Shown here piece after piece: positions 1-7,978 of a stretch of DNA of 38,138 bases (the first letter of the stretch is position 1; every line of letters begins with the position of its first letter). The position numbers and the translations under genes are program-made. The notes below the pieces were generated by a model. The model was not told where the DNA came from. It saw only the letters and a program-made list of their open reading frames with translations, and ran no database searches. The DNA is from an uncultured Opitutales bacterium (GTDB lineage Bacteria; Verrucomicrobiota; Verrucomicrobiia; Opitutales; Intestinicryptomonadaceae), in contig URAJ01000022.1 of NCBI GenBank assembly GCA_900545715.1, forward strand, positions 1-38,138, in the 5' to 3' direction.

Positions 1-109
1 TCATGGCTAAAACTAAAATAGGTTTTCCATCATCTAATATACCTTTATATAAACCGGTTGAGAAAAACTTATTTATTGATTTCTCAGATATCCCGAATTT
101 TTCCAATTT
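1..109. repeat. Direct repeat copy 1 (lipoprotein paralog)
   Basis: This stretch matches 1373-1481 in the same orientation over 109 bases with two mismatches by eye. It codes for the same part of the two small lipoproteins read on the minus strand, so it marks a recent duplication or gene conversion. Similarity ends abruptly at the mature N-termini of the two proteins. Confidence 0.9.
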
Positions 110-208
110 GAGGTCTTCTTTTATATTATTTTCGTTCGAACTACATGCTGAAAAAAATATGCATCCACATATAGTTAAACATGTTAATATTGCTTTTACA
201 TATTTCAT
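1..208 (-). CDS. Small lipoprotein, partial (runs off window start)
   Basis: The gene starts with ATG at 208-206 and leaves the window at base 1, giving the first 69 residues. The N-terminus has a Lys, a hydrophobic stretch and a lipobox-like FSAC at about residues 20-23, so an exported lipoprotein is expected. The next part (KLEKFGISEKSIN... onward) is almost identical to the paralog at 1038-1580. The start lies one base after the TAA at 210-212 that ends the extended frame of the RHS tip, so tip and lipoprotein look like one module. A lipoprotein behind an RHS tip could be a cognate immunity protein or an accessory surface protein. That role is inferred from position only, and I do not recognise the family. 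Confidence 0.75.
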   Translation of the reverse strand, partial: MKYVKAILTCLTICGCIFFSACSSNENNIKEDLKLEKFGISEKSINKFFSTGLYKGILDDGKPILVLAM

Positions 209-314
209 ATTACTTCTCAGCAACATTTACTGTAAAATTTCCAGCAGCTGAATTTAATCCCGGAGCAGATAATATCACAGTTCCTGTATAATTTCCTTCC
301 CCCAAATTATATGA

Positions 315-1010
315 TTATTTTCCTAAATTAGGTGTATAATATTGAGCACTTTGCATGCCGTCAAGTATAGTAAAATCATGCGAAACTTTTTCCCATGTAT
401 CACCATTAAAACTAACTTGACCTGAAATTGTAAAAGTTTTACTTCCTACATCTCCTTCTTCTCTCTCTATTACAAATCGTACAAGAGGAATCTCTACCGC
501 TACATTTACCGTTGTCTCACCAGATGGAATATATTGAGTAGGCTTAGGGGCAGAAGCAACTCCTATGACAGTCATCTTCCAACAACCCAAAGGATCCAAT
601 GCATAAGTCGGCACAACCGCATAGAACTGGTTGTTTATACCGTCCGGGTATCCTGCGGGGTCGGAGGAGCGCCAGCGGGCGGTGGAAGCGTCGTAATTGC
701 GGTATGGGAATACATACGCCTGCAAGTCTTCGTCGTAGGGCTTGCCGGTAAATCGTGCGGAACGGTCTTTTTGGATACTTCCTTCACCGAATATTGTTGT
801 GTCTTGGTAATCCTTTACAAGATTTCCCTTGGTATCCATACTCCATAATGTCGTCCCCAAAAAGTCGTGCTCGTGGTAGCGCACGCCCTCGTCGGTTTTA
901 CTTAGTATCGGAACTCCGCCCGATACATGCGGCTCATTCACATATATGTCACTTCCCCGGCGGATTAGCGCCAATCTGTCCCATGTCCACACTTCCGTAC
1001 TCCAGTTCAA
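315..1010 (-). pseudogene. Orphan RHS-repeat C-terminal tip, truncated
   Basis: The translated sequence carries the end of an RHS/YD-repeat core: FTGKPYDED, then YDASTARWRSSDPAG, then YALDPLG. RHS proteins use this junction before a variable C-terminal domain. The roughly 1000 residues of upstream RHS shell are absent: the frame opens only at the TAG (1038-1040) of the preceding lipoprotein gene, and the only start is a TTG at 1010. After DPLG come about 90 residues of beta-strand-like sequence, not a recognised toxin. The frame stops at TAA 315-317 but continues in phase for 34 more sensible codons to TAA 210-212. An orphan tip left by RHS tip replacement is the best reading; expression is doubtful without a start and shell. 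Confidence 0.65.
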
Positions 1011-1037
1011 AACATTTACATCTATGATATGTATTGG

Positions 1038-1580
1038 CTAAGGAGTATCAATCTTTTTCTTATAGATGAATGCTAAGTATGGCTTATTATATGTACTATC
1101 GTTAATTTTAGTAATTTCAAAATATCTAACCAATGTGAATCCGTTCTTTACCTCAGTTGGAACATTGTAGGCTGTATCAGCATCAATCTTAAAATCTTTG
1201 GATCCCAACTCTATTGTAGTATCAAGCTTTAATTTTCCGTTTTCATACATTCCTATAAATCCAAAAACAAAAGGCGGATCCATAAAATTCATGCCGAGCT
1301 CTATTTTCTTACCGTCTATTAGGTTGTAAAAAGGCCCCATATTAATATTTGGTTTAGGTACAGCATCTGAAATCATGGCTAAAACTAAAATAGGTTTTCC
1401 ATCATCTAATATACCTTTATATAAACCAGTTGAGAAAAACTCATTTATTGATTTCTCAGATATCCCGAATTTTTCCAATTTAACGGCATCTTCTACATTA
1501 TTGCCGCTTGCGCCGCACACTGAAAAATTCATGCATAAATACGCAATAAATCCAATTATAATTTTTCTCAAGCACTTCAT
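1038..1580 (-). CDS. Small lipoprotein, paralog of the gene at the window start
   Basis: A predicted 180-residue protein. I chose ATG 1580-1578 because it lines up with the start of the paralog at 208; ATG 1592 and TTG 1613 are in frame upstream. The N-terminus has MKCLRK, a hydrophobic stretch and an FSVC lipobox-like site, so a secreted lipoprotein is likely. The segment KLEKFGISEKSIN through ILVLAM is nearly identical to the partial paralog, while the signal regions have diverged. The rest has alternating hydrophobic residues typical of a small beta-rich domain and matches no family I know. It sits directly upstream of the orphan RHS tip and ends in the same frame as that tip. A role as immunity or surface accessory protein for an RHS module is possible but unproven. 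Confidence 0.75.
   Translation of the reverse strand: MKCLRKIIIGFIAYLCMNFSVCGASGNNVEDAVKLEKFGISEKSINEFFSTGLYKGILDDGKPILVLAMISDAVPKPNINMGPFYNLIDGKKIELGMNFMDPPFVFGFIGMYENGKLKLDTTIELGSKDFKIDADTAYNVPTEVKNGFTLVRYFEITKINDSTYNKPYLAFIYKKKIDTP
1373..1481. repeat. Direct repeat copy 2 (lipoprotein paralog)
   Basis: Second copy of the 109-bp repeat found at 1-109, with two visible differences (around positions 1428 and 1442). It lies inside the lipoprotein gene at 1038-1580. Confidence 0.9.
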
Positions 1581-1854
1581 GATAGTTTTCATTTTACAGT
1601 TAATTGTTAACAAATAATTGAAAACTAATCAATATATTTTATTTCAGATCCAAAAATTGAAATAACTTAATGCTTTAGTTTTTTTTAATAACTAAAAAAA
1701 GTACAAAATTTTCATTACTTAGTATGATAAAGACTTATTATATAAATATCCTTCCATTGAAAGGGAATTTCTAGCTTTAATATGGGCGAGCTTTCGACAT
1801 TAGTTTGTTTGCTTGCTTGATAACATTTTTTTACGTTCTCATTATATATTACCG

Positions 1855-2172
1855 CTAATTGGCAACTTTTTTCCCGTAATATTTTCTTTTATAATATCGC
1901 TTTTTTAGTATATTTTCCTTATTAAGTTCAAAGATTTCTTCCCATTGCTTTATAAGAGCCAATCTTTCCGTATTATTGAAATTATTTTCCGCAAGATATT
2001 GCATCGTATAACCGGGGTTATTCCCAACAATGCGATCAAGTAAATCTATTATTACCACGTCTCCCGTTAGCATTACTGAACCTATTTTCAATGCTCTATA
2101 TAGAGTAGGTACATATTTTAATGGGATTTTATCGGAATCTACACTATCTAAAAATACATGTATTTGCGCCAT
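1855..2172 (-). CDS. Hypothetical protein, small, basic C-terminus
   Basis: A 105-residue protein starting at ATG 2172; a TTG at 2193 would add seven residues. No signal peptide or transmembrane segment is evident. The middle is predicted helical (VVIIDLLDRIV, MQYLAENNF, LALIKQWEEIFEL) and the tail is rich in Lys, Arg and Tyr (KKRYYKRKYYGKK). I do not recognise the family. It lies in AT-rich accessory DNA between the efflux operon and the lipoprotein/RHS module, on the same strand as both, and could belong to the RHS-associated gene set. No clear ribosome binding site precedes it. Just upstream, the 10-base word GCAACTATGA occurs twice (about 2190 and 2211), perhaps marking a small duplication. 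Confidence 0.5.
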   Translation of the reverse strand: MAQIHVFLDSVDSDKIPLKYVPTLYRALKIGSVMLTGDVVIIDLLDRIVGNNPGYTMQYLAENNFNNTERLALIKQWEEIFELNKENILKKRYYKRKYYGKKVAN

Positions 2173-2283
2173 AAAAGCAAAAAAAAGTTGCAACTATGAT
2201 AATACATAGTGCAACTATGAATTTTGGCTTTCGCTAACTGCCGTTTTAAATAATAGCTTTCTTATTTATGGGCAATTTACGCT

Positions 2284-5200
2284 TCATACGGCGTTCTCGC
2301 TATTTGGATTAAACCCAAAAAGTTTAAACGCCGCGGGAGTCACTATCACGCTCAATATCGTAGATGACACCAACCCTCCAACTATCATCACCGACACCGG
2401 ATACAGCAGCTCCTTGCCGGGGCTTTCGGGGTTGAACATCAACGGCAGAAGCGCAAATGCCGCCGTAAGCGCCGTCATTAAAATCGGATTTATTCTTTCA
2501 ACAGTTCCGCGCTCTATCATCTTATCGCCGAAATTTTCGCCCTCAAACTCCATCAAGTGCATATAATGCGAGACCATCATTATCGTGTTGCGCGCGGCAA
2601 TCCCCGACAGGGCTATCATGCCTATTAGCGAAGCTACCGACATCGTCCCTATAAAGTACCACGTCGCAAAAATCCCGCCCGCGAAGGCTGTCGGAATACC
2701 AAGCATTATCTGCAGCACCAATGCGGAGCTTTTAAAGTGCGTATATAATATCGCGTATATTGCAAGCATCGCAAATATAAACAACAAACCTATGCGCCTA
2801 CCCGCATCTATGCGGTTCTGGAACTGGCCCTCTATATTCGCGTAATATCCGTGCGGAAGGTCCAAGGATTCGTCTATTATCCTTCTTATTTCCCCGGCCA
2901 AGCGCACGGAGTCTCCGTCGCTCGTATTTAAGCCAACTACCACCCTGCGTTTTAGCCCTTCCCTGTTTATGTGGTTTGCGCCGGTGGAATCCTCCACCCT
3001 CGCAAAGGACGATAAAGGATATTTCTCTCCGGATATATTTTCTATCAGAAGCCCCTCTATATTCTTTTTCGACGCGATAAAATCTTCGTCCATTCTTAAA
3101 AATACATCGAAAACCGCTTCGCCGTCGACAATCTGCGCGAGGACTTCGCCTCCGAGAACTTTTTGAAGAATATCGTTTATCTCGCCTACACGCACACCGT
3201 AGAGCCGCGCCTTTTGCCTATCGACTTCGATTTTTATCTGCGATGTCTGCGCTTGCCTTTCGACGCTCACGTCCCGCGCGCCGGGAAGTCCGCCTATTTT
3301 ATCTGCGAGCTCCGAAGCCTTGCGCCTGAGCACTGAAAGATCGTCGCCGAATATTTTCACCGCTATCTGCGACTGGGTTCCGCTGAGCATGTAATCGATT
3401 CTGTGCGCCATCGGCTGCCCTATTGAATACGTTATTCCGGCGACGCGGTCGAGCTGCTTTCGCAAGTCCTTTATTATTTCCGACTGCGGCCTTTTGGACG
3501 TATCAAATTCAACGTTGAATTTCACTATGTTTACGGGCTCGGCGTGGTCGTCCTTCTCCGCCCTTCCGATTTTCATGCCGCTCCTTTTTACTTCCGGATT
3601 TTTTGAAAGTATTTTTTGGACTATCGCGCCGATTTCCTTTGAGCGCTCTATCGAGCTTTCGGGAGACAGCTGCAATATCAGAAGCGAGCTTCCCTCGTTG
3701 AGAGCCGGAATAAAGTCCCTGCCCATTATCGGGAAGAATGCGAACGCGAATGCGGAAACTGCCACCGCGAGCGCGAGCGCCGCATGAGGGAACTTTATTG
3801 AGGGCTCTATCGCGATTTTCGATATAATGCGCTTAATCGTCCGCGATATAATCGGCTCACTGCGCGCTTTCCCCGTCTTGCCGAGCATTATTGAGCATAG
3901 CGCGGGCACCACCGTAAGCGCCACGAGAAACGATGCCGCCATCGAAACTATCACGGCCTCCGCCAGCGGCCTAAACATTTTCCCCTCTATGCCCCCAAGT
4001 CCGAATGTCGGGATAAAAACTATCATAATCAAAACAGTCGCGTAAAATATCGACGCCCTTATTTCCACGCACGCGTCCAATATTATTTTTAGCGAGAGCT
4101 TCTTTTTCGACGGGTCCCCATTTTCTCTCAGCCTTCTGTACACGTTTTCCACATCCACAATGGCGTCGTCAACCAGCATGCCTATCGCCACTGCAAGCCC
4201 GCCAAGAGTCATCGTATTTATGGACGATCCGGTGAGTTTAAAATATATTATCGAGATTGCGAGCGACAGCGGTATTGCGGTTATCGTTATGAAAGTCGTG
4301 CGGACGTTGAATAGGAATATAAACAGAATCGCAAACACCATTATTGCGCCGTCTATAATTGCGTCTTTTACGTTGTCGACAGCCGTCTTTATGAATTGGT
4401 CCTGCCGGTAAATTACACAGATTTCCGTCTTTTCGGGAAGGCTTTTTTGTATCTCAGCAACGGCGGCTTCCAACGCCTTTGTAAGTTTTAGCGTGTCAAC
4501 GCCGGGCTGTTTTGACACTGTTATCATAATGCCCGGCTTGCCGTCTATTGCGGCGTCTCCGCGCAGCTGCGCCTTGTCTATGCGCACGTCCGCCACGTCG
4601 CCTACGAGTATGTTGCCGTCGCCGCCGCTCTTGACCACCGAGTTTTTGATATCCTCAACCGACGCACTCCTGCCGACATTGCGCACGCTAACTTCAACGC
4701 CCCCGCGGTTTATTATGCCGCCTCCCGTGTTGGACTGCGCTTTCGACACGGCTTTTTCGAGCTCTTCAAGCGTAATTCCGTAAGACGCCATTTTCGCGGA
4801 GTCGGGGACAACCCTGTACTGCTTCAAGCCTCCGCCGGTTGAAAGCACCTGCGAGACCCCTGGGATATTTGTCAGGCGGCGCGCTATTGTGTAGTCAGCC
4901 ATTGTACGCAAGTCTATCGGAGAGACATCAGGGTTGTCGGTTGAAAGCCCCAATATCATAATCTCTCCCATCACTGACGAAATCGGCGCTATGAGAGGGC
5001 GCACCCCGTCAGGCAGCGACGACGAAACAGATTGGAGCCTCTCTTGAATCAGCTGGCGCACCTTGTAGGGGTCGGTATTCCAATCGAATTCCAAGCTTAT
5101 CATGCACAGCGACGGAGTGTTTGCCGAGCGCACCCGCGTGACCCCGCTTAGGCCGCTGAGAGCCGTTTCGAGGGGTACGCTTATGAGCGTCTCGATTTCT

Positions 5201-5382
5201 TCGGGTGCCATTCCCGGCGCCTCGGTTACGATTGTCGCTATTGTCTTGTCGAGGTCTGGAAGAATATCGACGGGCAGCTTTATTGAGCAATATACGCCGT
5301 AACACGCCACTATCGCCGCCGTAACGATAACCAAAAACCTGTTTGCCAACGAATAACTTATTATTGCGGAAAATATTTTCAT
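2284..5382 (-). CDS. RND heavy-metal efflux pump (CusA/CzcA type)
   Basis: A 1032-residue inner-membrane RND transporter, the usual length for the heavy-metal efflux subfamily. It opens with a transmembrane helix followed by the RND hallmark KLPVDILPDLDK and the LISVPLETALSGLSGV segment of the porter domain. The central helix motif GLAVAIGMLVDDAIVDVENVYRRL-like region (around residues 395-415) holds the acidic residues used in proton relay. Two halves each with a large periplasmic loop and six helices are evident. It uses proton motive force to push metal ions (monovalent Cu/Ag or divalent cations) out through the partner adaptor and channel. It follows the adaptor gene by 8 bases. Exact metal specificity cannot be read with confidence; the metal-efflux assignment rests on the family motifs and the His-rich adaptor. 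Confidence 0.92.
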   Translation of the reverse strand: MKIFSAIISYSLANRFLVIVTAAIVACYGVYCSIKLPVDILPDLDKTIATIVTEAPGMAPEEIETLISVPLETALSGLSGVTRVRSANTPSLCMISLEFDWNTDPYKVRQLIQERLQSVSSSLPDGVRPLIAPISSVMGEIMILGLSTDNPDVSPIDLRTMADYTIARRLTNIPGVSQVLSTGGGLKQYRVVPDSAKMASYGITLEELEKAVSKAQSNTGGGIINRGGVEVSVRNVGRSASVEDIKNSVVKSGGDGNILVGDVADVRIDKAQLRGDAAIDGKPGIMITVSKQPGVDTLKLTKALEAAVAEIQKSLPEKTEICVIYRQDQFIKTAVDNVKDAIIDGAIMVFAILFIFLFNVRTTFITITAIPLSLAISIIYFKLTGSSINTMTLGGLAVAIGMLVDDAIVDVENVYRRLRENGDPSKKKLSLKIILDACVEIRASIFYATVLIMIVFIPTFGLGGIEGKMFRPLAEAVIVSMAASFLVALTVVPALCSIMLGKTGKARSEPIISRTIKRIISKIAIEPSIKFPHAALALAVAVSAFAFAFFPIMGRDFIPALNEGSSLLILQLSPESSIERSKEIGAIVQKILSKNPEVKRSGMKIGRAEKDDHAEPVNIVKFNVEFDTSKRPQSEIIKDLRKQLDRVAGITYSIGQPMAHRIDYMLSGTQSQIAVKIFGDDLSVLRRKASELADKIGGLPGARDVSVERQAQTSQIKIEVDRQKARLYGVRVGEINDILQKVLGGEVLAQIVDGEAVFDVFLRMDEDFIASKKNIEGLLIENISGEKYPLSSFARVEDSTGANHINREGLKRRVVVGLNTSDGDSVRLAGEIRRIIDESLDLPHGYYANIEGQFQNRIDAGRRIGLLFIFAMLAIYAILYTHFKSSALVLQIMLGIPTAFAGGIFATWYFIGTMSVASLIGMIALSGIAARNTIMMVSHYMHLMEFEGENFGDKMIERGTVERINPILMTALTAAFALLPLMFNPESPGKELLYPVSVMIVGGLVSSTILSVIVTPAAFKLFGFNPNSENAV

Positions 5383-5390
5383 GGCGATGC

Positions 5391-6650
5391 TTATTTTTTT
5401 GATTTACGCGCGTATGCCGCGGCAAAAATTACGTTTAGCAAAATAGAGCCGCCCAAAACAGCCCATAAGAGGTAGCCAAAATACCCCGATTTTTCCAATC
5501 TTTCAAAAAGCGGCAACCCCGCCGCCGCGCCGCCGGTAGTATTTTCAGACGCGGCGGACGCGTGCTCCGATTCGCTGTGGGCGTGGCCTTCGTGCCCGTC
5601 TTCGAGGTGGACTTCTGCGGGTTCGTGTGCGGCGTGTTTTGAGTGGTCGTGGTCAGTATCTTTATAATTAACAGTAGCGTTTATCGAGTTTGCGTGCCCA
5701 TCTGCAACAATATCCGCAGCGGGCATAAATTGCAGCTGGTAAACGCCGCTCGTCGCGACAGTCTCACCAGCTTTCAAGCCGTGCAGGATTTCCGCATTCA
5801 AATCGTCCGTACGGCCGACTATTACCTGCCGTTTTTCAAATATCCCGTCTTCGCCGCAATTTTCAACATACACAAATTTCTGCCCCTCGCCGCCTATTAT
5901 TGCGGTCTTTGGAACGGAGACCGCCGGCTTGCCTTCGCCCGCCGATATATATACAATTCCGCGCATACCGCTCTTGATTTCTCCGCCGGGATTTTCAATC
6001 AAGAAATATACCGGCAGCGTGCTGGTGTCGGGAGATAGCTTTGAGCCGAATTTGGCGAGCTTTGCCCGGAAGATTTTGTCGCCAAAAGCTTCGAGCCTGA
6101 CGCGCGCGCCCAATCCAAGCCTGAGTTTTCCGATATCGTTCTCAAACACGTTCGCGACTGCGTAAAGCGACGACGTATCCGCAATCCGCGCTATTTCCGC
6201 GTTTGGCTCCACCGGGCTGCCTTCAAAAGCGTTCAAAACCTCCACAATTCCGCTCTGGGGCGCTTTTATCACGACCGACGGCGGGGGATTGCCAGGCAAT
6301 AGGCTCTCTATTTTGCAAATAGGCTGGCCTTTTTTTACGGACGAATCGGGCGTTATGTAAAGCTCCGCAATCCTTCCTGCTATGCGAGCCGAAACGGCGG
6401 AGACTTTTGAGGGAATATTTTCGATTCTGCCAATGGCGGCCACAATATCGTCGATTTTTCTCGGCTCTGCCGCCGCAGTTTTTAGGTTTATTGCCTCCAT
6501 CGACATTTTGTCGACGCGGACAAAATTTGAAATCCCGGCATTCGCCGACGCGTCGGGAGCGTCGCCGTGGTCGCAGTTTTCGTGCTGGGCCGATGCCTGC
6601 AAAGCCATCGCAGCACTAAACAAAATATAAATAAAAGTCTTATTTTTCAT
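5391..6650 (-). CDS. RND efflux periplasmic adaptor with His-rich tail and C-terminal TM helix
   Basis: A 419-residue membrane-fusion protein. A cleavable signal peptide ends near AQHENCDHG. The barrel-sandwich (lipoyl-like) half motifs flank VSARIAGRIAEL and IKAPQSGIVEVL, followed by beta-barrel and membrane-proximal domains (PKTAIIGGEGQKFVYV, GLKAGETVATSG). This is the CusB/CzcB type adaptor joining the pump at 2284-5382 to the channel at 6640-7899. Two additions are unusual: a tail at about residues 328-375 with nine histidines among acidic residues, and a hydrophobic helix near the C-terminus (about 390-413) followed by RKSKK, which would anchor the protein from its C-terminus. The His cluster suggests metal capture or sensing in the periplasm. 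The start overlaps the end of the channel gene by 11 bases. Confidence 0.9.
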   Translation of the reverse strand: MKNKTFIYILFSAAMALQASAQHENCDHGDAPDASANAGISNFVRVDKMSMEAINLKTAAAEPRKIDDIVAAIGRIENIPSKVSAVSARIAGRIAELYITPDSSVKKGQPICKIESLLPGNPPPSVVIKAPQSGIVEVLNAFEGSPVEPNAEIARIADTSSLYAVANVFENDIGKLRLGLGARVRLEAFGDKIFRAKLAKFGSKLSPDTSTLPVYFLIENPGGEIKSGMRGIVYISAGEGKPAVSVPKTAIIGGEGQKFVYVENCGEDGIFEKRQVIVGRTDDLNAEILHGLKAGETVATSGVYQLQFMPAADIVADGHANSINATVNYKDTDHDHSKHAAHEPAEVHLEDGHEGHAHSESEHASAASENTTGGAAAGLPLFERLEKSGYFGYLLWAVLGGSILLNVIFAAAYARKSKK

Positions 6651-7899
6651 TTTTATCCTCCAACGCCAATGCGTATTTTAAAGCTATTGAATTTCTCGCC
6701 TGCTCTGCGAGAATCGAAACTCCGGTAAGTTTCATCTGCAAATGTGTCTGCCATGCGCCGAATACATCGGCTATGCCGGCGCGCGCCTCGCGCCTGGCGG
6801 TTAAGTATTCGCCGTATATTTCCCCGGAGACCTCCTCCACTTCCGCCCTGTGTTTTTTCAGAATCTGCGCATATTTGTTTGCGCGAAGCCTATACAGGGA
6901 AATTTCCGCCGCAATTTGATTCTCCTTTGCGGCCGAGCGCGCCTGCGCCTGCTTTCTTAGCGAGAGCTGCTCCTCAATGCCGCCGTCGTAAGATTTGAAA
7001 GGCAGCGGAACCGACAGGCTCAGCCCCAATATCTTTTCGCGCGATTTCCCGACTGGCTCGTCCACGGATTCGGACGCCTCGAAAAACACCCCCACTTCTA
7101 CGTCCTCAAACCTTCCCGCTTTTAGAAGGGCGATTCTCGCGTTGGCGCTCTCTTCGGCTATAGAATACATTTGCCAATCCGGGCGAGACTCCAATGTCTG
7201 GCGCGAAAATTTTTCAGTCGGTGGGGGAATTTCCGCGAGTTTGTCGGCAAGGTTTATATCGACATCGGGGGATACGCCAATCAAGACCTTCAAGCGCGAC
7301 AATGCGGCGGCAAAGTCCACTTCGTCACGCATAATCTCGATTTGCAACTTTGAAGATTCGCTTTCGGCGCGCCTAACTTCAAGCGCGGAAACTTCCGCTT
7401 TTTCGGAGGCCGCTTTCAGCTCTTTCGCGAGCTCTTGGGTCGCCTTTAAGAGGGCGCGCCGAGCGTCTGAAACCGCCTTTTTTTCAAGGGCGTCAAGATA
7501 GGCGTTTTCGACGTCGAGCGACAGCTTTCTGCAAGCGTCTTCGTATTCGAGGGAAGCAAGTTTTATGTCTATGTTGCCGACTTCCCTCTCCTTGGCAAGC
7601 CGCCCGAACAACGGAAATTTTTGCGATATCGACGCCCTTACCGAATATTCGCCCTCGTCCGAGAAGAGTACATCGTTGCCGTATTCCGCGCCGAGCACCG
7701 GGTTATCAAGCCTGCCGGACTGGCTCGCCCTGCCCCTTGCCGCGTTAATTCCTTCCTTTACAGCCTTCAAGTCCTGGTTGTTGCGCAGGGCGAGCTCCAC
7801 CGCGGATTTTCTGGACAACCCGAGCGCCGGCTTATTTTGCTCGCCCGCCAAAGCGAGGAATTGCAGGCATATTGCCGCAATAATTAAAATTTTTTTCAT
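6640..7899 (-). CDS. TolC-like outer-membrane efflux channel (CusC/CzcC type)
   Basis: A 419-residue protein with an N-terminal signal peptide (hydrophobic core after MKKILIIAA, likely cut after LALAGE). The mature part begins with the outer-membrane factor signature SRKSAVELALRNNQDLKAVKEG and contains NPVLGAEYG, then long amphipathic helices, repeated in two halves (second half around LSLSVPLPF and EISLYRLRANKYAQIL). This pattern is typical of trimeric TolC-family channels, which span the outer membrane and periplasm. It is the first gene of the efflux operon, followed by adaptor and pump with overlap or short gaps, so the three should be co-transcribed. The gene begins six bases from a 74-nt inverted repeat that may affect its expression. 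Confidence 0.9.
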   Translation of the reverse strand: MKKILIIAAICLQFLALAGEQNKPALGLSRKSAVELALRNNQDLKAVKEGINAARGRASQSGRLDNPVLGAEYGNDVLFSDEGEYSVRASISQKFPLFGRLAKEREVGNIDIKLASLEYEDACRKLSLDVENAYLDALEKKAVSDARRALLKATQELAKELKAASEKAEVSALEVRRAESESSKLQIEIMRDEVDFAAALSRLKVLIGVSPDVDINLADKLAEIPPPTEKFSRQTLESRPDWQMYSIAEESANARIALLKAGRFEDVEVGVFFEASESVDEPVGKSREKILGLSLSVPLPFKSYDGGIEEQLSLRKQAQARSAAKENQIAAEISLYRLRANKYAQILKKHRAEVEEVSGEIYGEYLTARREARAGIADVFGAWQTHLQMKLTGVSILAEQARNSIALKYALALEDKNEK

Positions 7900-7904
7900 A
7901 CCAT

Positions 7905-7978
7905 TTATAATTAGAAAGTTGACAGTTAAACCCGCGCAACTCCTGCGCGGAATTAAACGTCACTTTCTCAAATTATAA
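7905..7978. repeat. 74-nt imperfect inverted repeat upstream of efflux operon
   Basis: The ends TTATAATT (7905-7912) and AATTATAA (7971-7978) are perfect inverse complements. Inside them AGAAAGT/ACTTTCT, GAC/GTC and the core CCGCGCA-ACTCC-TGCGCGG (7932-7950) also pair, with only small bulges. It lies six bases upstream of the channel gene start (7899). It could be a leader hairpin, an operator-like palindrome or a tiny palindromic mobile element; the sequence alone does not decide. Confidence 0.8.

Noticed and set aside
1008..1040. Possible fusion of the lipoprotein at 1038-1580 to the RHS tip by stop readthrough
   Set aside because: The frames match by chance; the lipoprotein and RHS core are unrelated parts, and the paralog shows no such link.
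1674..1696. AT-rich hairpin TTTAGTT/AACTAAA as a terminator
   Set aside because: The stem is only A-T pairs and is not followed by a T-run on either strand in the right place.
5009..5425. A 138-codon minus-strand frame overlapping the efflux pump start
   Set aside because: It is a frame shadow of the pump and adaptor genes, with Arg-rich composition and no domain features.
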